64,000 nucleotides of DNA from Hsuehochloa calcarea (taxonomy: Eukaryota > Streptophyta > Magnoliopsida > Poales > Poaceae), in assembly GCA_036346395.1 (NCBI GenBank), contig CM070594.1, positions 53,987,519-54,051,518 of the forward strand, given 5' to 3'. Shown one piece after another: positions 55,661 to 64,000 of this stretch. Under the pieces are notes generated by a model. It was not told the origin of the DNA. It saw only the letters and a list, made by a program, of their open reading frames with translations, and searched no databases. A program made the translations under genes and the position numbers. The first letter of the stretch is position 1. Every line of letters begins with the position of its first letter.

Positions 55661-56118
55661 AGCTATGCAATGGGAGAAGTGGCGGCAAGGAAAGGTATTG
55701 AAGACTTCTCATGATTCCACCTCCTTGGCAACTTTGCAAACTACGCCCACGCTGGCGAAGGTACTCGAACACATGCACTTGCATCCACATATAAGCACTC
55801 TCATATTGATTGGATCATATATTCGGGGCATCCAAACATGTCACGAGTTCACGTAGTGCTTTCACATCTTACACCCCATATACTCATTCTCAAACCGTCC
55901 AAACAAAGCAGATGGAACCGCCACTTATTCAGTGGTATTGGATCAGAGAATGTACACCATCCATTGCTCATCCACTGCTTTGCATGTTCCTCCTTTCCAC
56001 CAACCTTCATCGATCGGTTCTATCATTGACCAATTCAAATGCACTGTCACATTTGATGAGGATTCGTGTTTATTACAGAGAAGAGAACGGGAAGAGGATT
56101 GGGACCGAATAAGGCGTA

Positions 56119-56950
56119 ATGGGTCGTGGGTACATTGATCGAGTTGATGCGCATTATACCGTGGCTATAGGAGGAGTCGAGGAAGAAGTCTTATTACATT
56201 ATCGACGCTTGGGACATCTATCATTTGAGAATTTAAGTCGTTTATACCCTGATTTATTCAAAAGGGTAGACAAGAGTAGACTTGTATGTGATGCTTGCGA
56301 GTTTGGAAAACATACACGGTCTACATATAGTAGTATTGGTCTTCGGAGTTATGAACCTTTTATATTAATACACTCGGATGTTTGGGGTCCGTGCTCAGTT
56401 ACTTCTGTGAGTGGTTTTAAGTGGTTTGTCACATTCATTGATTGTTATACTCGTATGACTTGGATTTATATGATGAAACACAAGAGCGAGGTCCTTCGAT
56501 GTTTTCAAGACTTCCATAGGATGGTCGCTACTCAGTTTGATGCAAAAGTTCGGATTCTTCGCTCAGATAATGGAACTGAGTATGTTAATAATGAGTTTGC
56601 AACATATCTCTCAGAAGAGGGGATACTTCATCAGACTACTTGTCCAGGAACTCCATCTTAGAATGGAGTGGCTGAAAGGAAGAATCGACATTTATTGGAG
56701 ATAACACGTTCACTCATGTTTCAGATGAATGTGCCAAAGGGATTATGGAGCGAGGCAGTAATGACGGCAGTATATCTCATCAATCGCATGCCAACTCGAA
56801 TACTTGGGATGAAGTCTCCAACGGAACTTCTTTTGGGTCAGCGGGAGTTCAAGGTGCCTCCCAAGGTGTTTGGTTGTGTGTGCTTTGTGCGAGATCACCG
56901 ACCAACAGTTGGCAAGCTGGATCCACAGTCGTGAAATGTATCTTCATAGG
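56119..56950 (+). pseudogene. copia integrase of the complete element
   Basis: GAG-pre-integrase HYRRLGHLSFENLSRLYP with CDACEFGKH, then the integrase core: IHSDVWGPCSV (first Asp), FVTFIDCYTRMTWIYMM, ILRSDNGTEYVNNEF (second Asp). An in-frame TAG at 56659-56661 follows GTPS; the frame continues NGVAERKNRHLLEITRSLMF with the third acidic residue. The C-terminal part has KSPTELLLGQRE and VFGCVCFVRDH. A single stop separates two otherwise good halves. Confidence 0.85.
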
Positions 56951-57589
56951 CTATTCATCAAGTCGAGAAGGGCTATAGATGTCGGAACCCGGTTGAACGA
57001 AAGTTATTTGTGAGTATGGATGTAACATTCCGAGTTAGAGCCTTACTACACGAGTGGAGATAATCTTGATCGCTTTTGGAAATCTCCCTATCATTGAGGA
57101 TGAAAGTCAAGGGGAGAACAAGGAGAGTGTTAGTCAAAGAGAAGAAGTTATTGTGGGGACAATTCCGTGCCCAAATCTAATGTAATATGCAAGAGATGTG
57201 ATAACCAAAAAGACTTAAAGTTTATCAAGACGCTTTGGAAAACAGGGGAGAAACCAAAAGACAAGCGATCGACCGAGCCAACAACGGTGGAGTTTTTGAA
57301 CAGACGACGTTGCCACATGCCTGAACAACCTTCCGAGCGGCCCACTCGCCATTGATCCATCCCAAATCCTCATCTGGTCTCTCTCCATCAAGTTTCTTGC
57401 CTCCCTTGGGACGGATGGTAATATTGATTCTAGTCATTTCCATCCGAGTTACCACTTGCACAACGTAGGGAAACTAGAGCTAATGCAGAAAGCCTCCATC
57501 CGTATGGCTTTGAGCATGATCATGATATCGCAAATTTCATCTCGTATTCTCATATTTCACCTGCATACAAAGCATTCATTGCATCTCTT

Positions 57590-59133
57590 CAGACTATGCA
57601 TGTTCCGAAGGATTGGCGAATTGCTAAGCAAGATCCTAAGTGGAAGAATGCCATGAAGGAGGAACTTAGTGCACTTCAGAAGAACAAGACATGAGATCTT
57701 GTTCCACTTCCAAAGAGGAAAAAGGGCGAGAGGATGCAAATGGGTGTTTACAATTAAGCAAACTCACAAGGCAAGATAGAAAGATACAAGGCACAATTGG
57801 TTGCAAAAGGTTATAGTCAAACATATGGGATAGACTATGGTGAGACCTTTGCACCGGTGGCAAAAATGAGTACGGTAAGAACGTTGATCTCCTGTGCAAC
57901 TAATTTCGGATGGCCTCTACATCAGTTGAATGTGAAGAATGCTTTTCTACATGGTGATCTACAAGAAGAGGTATACATGGAGATTCCTCCAGGCTTTGAA
58001 AACAGGCAGACTGAGAGGAAGGTATGTAAACTCAAGAAGTCTTTATACTGATCGAAGCGCTTCAAGGGCGTGGTTTGATAGATTCGACGTGCAATCGTAG
58101 TATGGGCTATTCTCAGTGCAATGGAGATCATACCGTGTTTTATAGGCATAAAGGATCACATATCACTATATTAGCAGTTTATGTTGATGATATTGTGATT
58201 ACTGGAGATGATGCCAAGGAAATCAAGTCCTTAAAGAAAAGATTGGGAGAGGCATTTGAGGTGAAAGATCTTGGACCTCTTCGATACTTTCTTGGGATTG
58301 AGATTGCCCGTTCTTCGAATGGTATAGTTCTCTCCCAAAGAAAGTATATTCTTGATCTACTAGAAGAAACAGGTATGCTTGGGTGTTGTCCTATTGCTTC
58401 ACCTATTGATAGGAATCACAAGCTATGTGCTGAGTCGGGAGATCCAGTCAACAAGGAAGCTTATCAAAGGCTTGTTGGGCGTCTTATCTATTTGTGTCAT
58501 ACAAGACCTGATATTTCATATGCAGTGAGTGTGGTTAGTCGATATATGCATGATCCTAGAACAGGACACATGGATGTTGTTTATCGAATCTTACGATATT
58601 TGAAGAAAAGCCCCGAAAAGGGCCTTTGGTTCAAAAAAAACCAGCATCTGAATATGGAAGGGTATTGTGATGCTAATTGGGCAAGCAGTATGGATGACAG
58701 GAGGTCTACCTCTGGATATTGTATCTTTGTGGGAGGTAACCTTGTGTCATAGAGAAGCAAGAAGCAGGAGGTTGTGGCTCGGTCTACTGCAGAGGCAGAG
58801 TACAGAGCAATGGCGTTAAGTGTGAGTGAGATGATATGGATGAAGGGTTTATTGTCCGAGCTTCGAATATGGAAGAATAATCCCTTAATATTGCATTGTG
58901 ACAATAAATCTGCAATCAATATTGCTAACAACCCAGTTCAGCATGATCGTACCAAGCACGTTGAGATTGACAGATTCTTCATTAAGGAGAAGCTCGATGA
59001 TAGAATATTAAAGTTGGAGTATGTCAAGTCTGGTGAACAGTTGGTTGACTGTTTTACGAAAAGGTTAGGTCCTAGTGAGTGTTATACAATATGTAACAAG
59101 ATGGGCATGATTGATATTTTCGGCCCATCTTGA
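57590..59133 (+). pseudogene. copia reverse transcriptase and RNase H of the complete element
   Basis: RT opens DPKWKNAMKEELSALQKNKT, then TGA (57692-57694), then LVAKGYSQTYGIDYGETFAP and VKNAFLHGDLQEEVYMEIPP. Near 58050 two bases are lost in the LYGLKQ-type motif. It continues with ILAVYVDDIVITGDD (catalytic block, about 58180) and EVKDLGPLRYFLGIEIARS. RNase H: LVGRLIYLCHTRPDISYAVS, YCDANWASSMDDRRSTSGYC, a TAG at 58750-58752, then STAEAEYRAMALSVSEMIWM and HCDNKSAINIANNPVQHDRT. The protein ends at the polypurine tract. Confidence 0.88.
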
Positions 59134-59140
59134 GGGGGAG

Positions 59141-59282
59141 TGTTGGAGAGTTTGAGTTGGAGTTAGATATCTCAATCCCATTAGAGTCGGATTAGTAGAT
59201 TGTGTAATACTCGGATTAGGTTTTGAGACTATAAATAAATGAGGTGTGGATCCTAAGAGATCAACACACAAGATTAACAACA
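59141..59282 (+). repeat. 3' LTR
   Basis: 142 bp, TGTTGGAGAG to AACAACA, followed by GTACT. It contains actataaataaatgag, a possible TATA box. The near-identity with the 5' LTR indicates recent insertion or later gene conversion. Confidence 0.93.
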
Positions 59283-59947
59283 GTACTTTGCGTGATTTTA
59301 GTTACTATTGCTTAGTTAATTAGTTGTAGATCCACTTAAACTGGTAATACCTACAGAACTTTGCATATTTTGAGAGTGCAGTCTGTGTTTGTGCTTGCAA
59401 TTTCTGTTTAATTTGAACAGTTTTATGAGAATAATCTGAACAAATTTCATGATCTAACTATCTCATAGACTGGGATTAAAAAAAAGAAGTTAACTATTTT
59501 GCGGGGCTTGTCCTTTTTACTTCACTCGATCTATAATAAGGTTATATAGAACATGTCAAATGCCATCTATGTTAACATCTTTTCTCATTTTGTTCTTGAA
59601 ATTTTTTAGTGGTACTTTGTTTAAGTTCACTGCATGGGTGATTTGCACTACCAACCTTATATTTCGTCCTTAAATGTTCCTTTGTTAATTTTGATACATT
59701 TGCATGCATCAAAGGTATGTAAATTTTAACAGCTTTTGTTGTCCGCTGGTTCTTCCTGTCTTTCTTTTCTTTCCTTTTTTTCTTTTCAAATTTGCATGGT
59801 AACTGATTAACTGTAACAATACTCCCCTATTTTTTACTTGTTTCGTATACCTTTTTTTTTTTGTTAGGGCAGTTAACAATTTGAATTACATTTGCATTCT
59901 GTCCTTTTTTTACAGGCAAATCTTTGAAGCTGAACTGCATTCGAATC
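59283..59947 (+). other. rest of the leader intron and acceptor of the PCH1-like gene
   Basis: AT-rich intron sequence ends in a long T tract and ttttacag (59908-59915). The next exon begins gcaaatctttgaag and reaches the ATG at 59948. No other feature is seen. Confidence 0.6.
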
Positions 59948-61723
59948 ATGTCAGACTGTGCTGCTGACAGATTTGGTGAGAAGGAAGACTTTGATGTTCT
60001 ACCGAGCAATAGAGATATTGGAGAATCATCTTACCGCCAGCATTCCCTGTGGATGGAACACTGGGCCAGAGGAAGCAGCAGTGCAGAACCTCAAAATGGC
60101 AAGAGCTGTAGTCCTTTCGAGGAAATCGTTGATGTTGGCTATTCAAAAGATTATGAGACTTTACCTTTTGAGCTTATGGAAGCTAGAGTGGCCGAAAGGT
60201 TGATGGTGGATGTGAGCGACGAAGGTACCTTTGCAGGGAATACACGACAATTCAGCTCTAATATGTGGGGTGTAGCACGTGATGTTTGCCAAGAAGTTCA
60301 GTGCAAGAATATTGATCATATTGATAAGTCTTTTGAAAGTTCTATGATGCAGAAAAATGTGAACGTATATGCTGCTAAGACAGTGGTATCAGAAAGATTT
60401 TCTGTTCATAAACTTTCAGATTTATCTGTGGATTCTCATAAACTTTTGAGCTCTGACAATCTGAGTTCAGAGTGGAGTCACTTCCCTATGTTTGAAATCA
60501 ACAGGAAGATTGACAGTATACTTAATCCAAGACGGTCATCTGATAAGATTTTTGCTCCACGAAAATCTTTGAAGGTAAACATGTCTACATCTAATGTGAT
60601 GGCATTCTCATCAAAGGAATATCAGTTCCAAACGCATCGAGTAACTGATGAGAATATGGGCCAGTGCAAATCTGCTGGAGGCATCCCATATCACCTAGAT
60701 GATCATATCGGTCTCAATCCAGACCATGCAGGGAAAAAACTGAATGGCCATTTATCAATTGAAGAATCATGCTCTTGCAGCAAGGAAACTAACTCATCAT
60801 GTTCATTAGCAGACGAGCGCCGTGCTAGCCATTGTTTTGCAAATTCAAAGGAGTCACCTCATTGGTCTAGCGAGAACAAATTCCTGTTTTCAGCAAGCAG
60901 AAAAGAGAATGGTATTGTTGAAGGTTCTTTCTTGGAACAGAAGTTAGGAGCATCTGAAGGATGCCAGAAACAACAAGATTTTCAGGGAGCGGTGTTTCAA
61001 GAGCCAGTACTGGGTAGAGAATCCGAGATCAAACCAGTTAACACTACTGCCATCAGCAAGGGGGACGAAGTGGACATTAATGGTCATGGTATGGTATTTG
61101 CTAATTTATTCCAAGGTGAACAACATCATCTGAGTACACACAGATTGGATTCTGCAGTGAATTTGACAGAATCATGCAAGTTACCTGATACAATTGAAAA
61201 GACACCGACAATGAAGAGCAAGAGTGAAGTAGTGCCTCGTGGAAAACCACCAAAGAACAAACTGAAAGATAACAAACAAAAGGGTCCCTGCTTATTTGAA
61301 ATGTTAACACTACCTTCTAAATCACATGTCACATGCTCCAAGGATCCAACATATTCGGGGAAATCTCACGGTAACATGGGCAGTTATTTGTTGGGAGCAC
61401 AGAAGCAGTTCTCAACTAAAACTGATACATTGTACAGTGATACTCACCATGCATCAAAATCCACAGCAGGTGAGACTGTTATGAGATAATCTAGTATTAG
61501 TTAAGACTTAGAGCGGTCTTCTTGTACACCTGGATGGCAAAAGCTTCCCTAGTTACCAGGTTGTTTGTGTCAAAAGGTGCTACCTAATGATTTCCATAAC
61601 AGAGAAAAAATATGCAATTTAATTTGAATGATACATATATTGTAATAGCTCTACTCATTGTAATGCTAATGATATGTTTGTTCTGGCTTCTTTGTAGGTT
61701 TTGCTTCAACGGCAATACAAAAG
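59948..61723 (+). CDS. PCH1-like protein (photobody/phytochrome B partner), partial
   Basis: The coding exon 59948-61469 (507 codons plus one base) has a consensus donor GCAG|GTGAGAC. A short exon at 61698-61723 follows (TTTGTAG acceptor, AAAAG|GTATTAG donor); phases agree. Later exons must lie beyond the window or have been displaced by the copia insertion. The protein is hydrophilic and Ser-rich, mostly disordered. Islands: SLWMEHWARGSSS (about residues 34-46), WSHFPMFEINRKIDSILNPR, and LFEMLTLPSKS near the exon end, then STAGFASTAIQK across the junction. From memory these match the PCH1/PCHL family (Arabidopsis At2g16365, sometimes labelled an F-box protein), which binds phytochrome B in nuclear photobodies and slows its dark reversion. 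The first true ATG is at 59948. Family assignment is moderate; that this is a real, intact exon is strong. Confidence 0.65.
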
Positions 61724-62240
61724 GTATTAGCATTCCACATTAAGTTTATATCAGCTTAATATATGCAACCAAAAAAGAGTTCAGGTGCTCAAAATAACAT
61801 TCAAGGCATTTCCACATTCATTGAATCATGAAACATTATTTATATTTCTTATATGGAAGCATGCAATAGCATGTGGGATGAGATACAATCATACAACCAT
61901 CTTTTCCATTTTCTTTCTCTCGTTTTTTTTGCAATGATACATATTGCATGTTATGGGAAAGAATGAAATAATCAACTATGGCTATTAAAAAATTGCACCT
62001 TTCATACTTTGGTGTGTATCCTGCAACACAAATCAACATGCTACAAAAGATGTCTACCTGCAAGAATGCAACTCAGTTTTCTTATATGAGTTTTATTATA
62101 TGCAAGTTGATTCACCTATTCGATTCCCAGAGTTCAAGTAATTAAAAATTCACGAGTTTTTTTTTTGCAAAAACCCACCCACAGGTAGGTGAGTTTGTAA
62201 AAAACGCACACACATCTCAAATTTCGTTAGGCCAGTGCTT
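61724..62240 (+). other. intron of the PCH1-like gene
   Basis: AT-rich intron-like sequence after the donor at 61724. No coding sequence is recognised. The right part (62150-62240) has T- and A-rich runs and joins a copia copy. Confidence 0.5.
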
Positions 62241-64000
62241 TAAGCGGTGAAAAAAAAAAAAAGAAAGAAAAAACGTTGTTCTAACTGCGCTGCCGCTTCG
62301 GTAGCACTGTTAGACCTCGTTATCTTAGTCGCCGCGCCGCCCGGCCTTGCTACCAATGGGCACCGTTTCCTCCTCATTGCCGGTGATCTTCGACGGTGTT
62401 AACTACACCGACTTCGTGTCTCATATGCGCATTCACATGCGTGGTCTTCGTCTCTGGGGCGTCCTCTCTGGTGATGTCACTGCCGCTTTGCCCTACTCCT
62501 CCGACGGACCTCGCTTTCTTCTGCGCTATCCTCGACAAACCGACAAGGTCTGCTGTTGAAATTCTTGCCGCTCAGCGATGAGAAGGTCGTCTCTACCTAC
62601 CAAGAGGCTCTGGATTTCTACATGGATCGCTTGACTACCTACACTCAGTGGTGCGACGACGACGCTCGAGCTGCTGCTGTCTTCATCGCCAGTGTTCAAC
62701 CTCAGTTTTCTTATGAGATTGTGGGATTTTCATCGGTGTCGGATGTGGACTCATCTTCGACGGCGCTACGAACCCTCCGAGATGCCTACTGCTTGTCGAT
62801 GAGTTCGCCAGAGTACTCTCTTGAAGAAGGTGATGCTCTTCGCTGGCGCCTTCTACGCTCGAGTTCGCGGTATGGCGTCCAAGCGGACTCTCTTTCTTCT
62901 GGGCCGCCGTTCTGTTCATCTTTGCTTGGTGTCCGTCTTGACACAGGTTTCAGCGTGTCTGAGTTCCTTACTGCCTTCGTCCCGAGTTCGAGCGGACGCG
63001 TGCCCGACTACTTGCACGCCACCCTCGTGTCACTCTTGGAGGCCCTTACCGAGATACGTGCGAGAGGAGACTCGTCGAGTGGTCTTGGCTTGATGCCACT
63101 CCTCCGTGCTCGCCGCCGCGACACCGATCGCTTCACGCTTCGCGATACATCGTCTCCAAATGACCGCCACAGTGGTGGTGGCAGCCCTCCATCTGGCGGT
63201 GGTCGTCCTCATTGCTCCTATCGCGACAAGATCGGCCACATTGAGTCTCAGTGCTACAAGAAACATCGGCATATTTCACGCCGTTCTTCTCCCAGCACTG
63301 GAACCGGTACTTCTACATCGACGTCTGCATCGACTACTTCCGCGTTTTCTCTCGGCGAGCGGGAGATAGCGGACTTGACGGCGCTTGCCGCCGAGTTCTT
63401 CCTCGGCGAGTTGCGGAGTTCTGCGGCCGACTCTTCTGCACGAGAAACCACCTCCTACACAGACAGGTACCTCCCCGTGGATCCTTGATTCCGAGCATCC
63501 TTCCACATGACTTGATTCTTCCACTCTATCTTTTGTTACACCTCTTGATTCCCCTGTCAGTGTTCTTACTGCTGATGGTACCTCTCTTTCTGTCTCTGGT
63601 CGAGGACCTCTTAGCAACTCATCTTTTCATGTTCCTTCTGTTGCTCATGTTCCTCGCCTAACCATGCAGCTTCTTTCTGCTGGACAGATTACTGACCTTG
63701 GTTATCGGATCATTCTCGACTCTGACTCTTGTTGTGTTCAGGACCGCCACACGAGAGCTCTGGTTGGTTCTGGCCCTCGGTGCCTTGACTCGCAGCGTCT
63801 CTGGGAGCTTGACTGGCTTCACCTTCCTTCCGCTGCCACCGTCGCCGCCAGTCTCTCCGCCTCTGCCACTCCGTCTACCGGCTCTTTCCAACAATGGCAT
63901 CACCGTCTTGGCCATCTGTGTGGCTCTCGACTGTCACATTGTCAGGACTGTAAGTTAGGCAAACAGCTTCAGCTTCCTTATCCTCATAGTGAGTCAGTGT
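62241..64000 (+). mobile_element. 5'-truncated copia element, same family as the one at 27.7 kb
   Basis: From about 62248 (ggtgaaaaaaaaaaa, then cgttgttctaactg) the sequence follows the element at 28.55 kb closely. No LTR or primer site is found before it, so its 5' end is missing. Seen: gag (PVIFDGVNYTDFVSHMRIHM), zinc knuckle (RDKIGHIESQCYKKH, about 63220-63265), protease start (about 63476) and the GAG-pre-integrase motif QWHHRLGHL near 63890. The window ends before the integrase core. It is better preserved than the 27.7 kb copy but still frameshifted. Confidence 0.8.
62556..63488 (+). pseudogene. copia gag, long open part
   Basis: A 310-codon frame covers most of gag: YQEALDFYMDRLTTYTQWCD, LHATLVSLLEALTEIRARGD, the zinc knuckle, a Thr/Ser-rich linker and SLGEREIADLTALAAEFF. 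The gag start lies in another frame (62347-62559), so a shift near 62555 separates them. After LPVDP the frame stops, just where the protease begins. Confidence 0.75.

Larger units (their letters stand above)
53826..59282 (+). mobile_element. complete Ty1/copia retrotransposon with 5 bp target duplication
   Basis: 5457 bp. The 142 bp LTRs at 53826-53967 and 59141-59282 differ at two positions that I can see. Target duplication GTACT at 53821-53825 and 59283-59287. Primer site 53968-53979; polypurine tract tgagggggag at 59131-59140. Gag, protease region, integrase, RT and RNase H are all present in copia order but carry stops and frameshifts. It lies in the leader intron of the PCH1-like gene, in the same orientation. 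Confidence 0.93.

Noticed and set aside
59924..59947. Upstream start for the PCH1-like protein at 59924
   Set aside because: The codon there is TTG, not ATG. The first ATG after the splice acceptor is at 59948 and gives the expected N-terminus MSDCAADRF.

Overview
This is plant nuclear DNA, almost certainly from a grass (Poaceae), and the gene set looks rice-like. Three things support this. There are GC-rich single-exon and first-exon coding regions (the glycosyltransferase and RACK1) beside AT-rich introns with GT-AG borders. The sequence is dense with nested LTR retrotransposons carrying the plant initiator-methionine primer site TGGTATCAGAGC. A hAT element of plant type is also present. 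I recall that rice RACK1A lies on chromosome 1, so the window may be syntenic with that region; this needs an alignment.

Layout. 1-6.2 kb: decayed Ty1/copia element with a 1.1 kb foreign block inside its reverse transcriptase. 6.9-8.3 kb: intact UDP-glycosyltransferase (+). 9.2-14.1 kb: seven-exon EFM4/METTL10-type lysine methyltransferase (+). 14.8-15.5 kb: small inverted-repeat element carrying a host gene fragment. 15.5-20.5 kb: pseudogene of the splicing factor SYF1/XAB2, split by a 3.5 kb non-autonomous copia element. 21.3-24.3 kb: RACK1 (-), two exons, with a telo-box/site II promoter. 26.1-32.6 kb: RINGv (MARCH-type) membrane E3 ligase (+), seven coding exons, with a truncated copia element in intron 2. 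33.3-33.8 kb: C-terminal SYF1 fragment in the opposite orientation. 35.4-43.4 kb: hAT transposon remnant holding a pol-less, Sirevirus-like retroelement with arrays of short palindromes. 43.4-51.1 kb: reverse-strand Ty3/gypsy remnant split by a 6 kb insertion (target duplication ACATT), which itself holds a solo LTR (target duplication CTTAG). 52.6 kb to the end: a gene whose main exon resembles the phytochrome-B partner PCH1. It carries a complete, young-looking copia element (142 bp LTRs, target duplication GTACT) in its leader intron and a second, 5'-truncated copia copy further down.

The five host genes act in separate processes: acyl-glucose conjugation, EF1A methylation, the ribosome-associated scaffold, membrane ubiquitination and probably photobody function. 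They are not an operon-like unit. Between them is a record of nested insertions, gene fragmentation and repair scars. I saw no CRISPR array, tRNA or rRNA gene. No wholly new system stands out. The strongest oddities are the scattered and inverted SYF1 pieces, an inverted gag repeat able to fold into a long hairpin, a captured plastid-protein fragment, a 79 bp exact copy of flanking DNA inside a solo LTR, and a young element with clearly dead genes.
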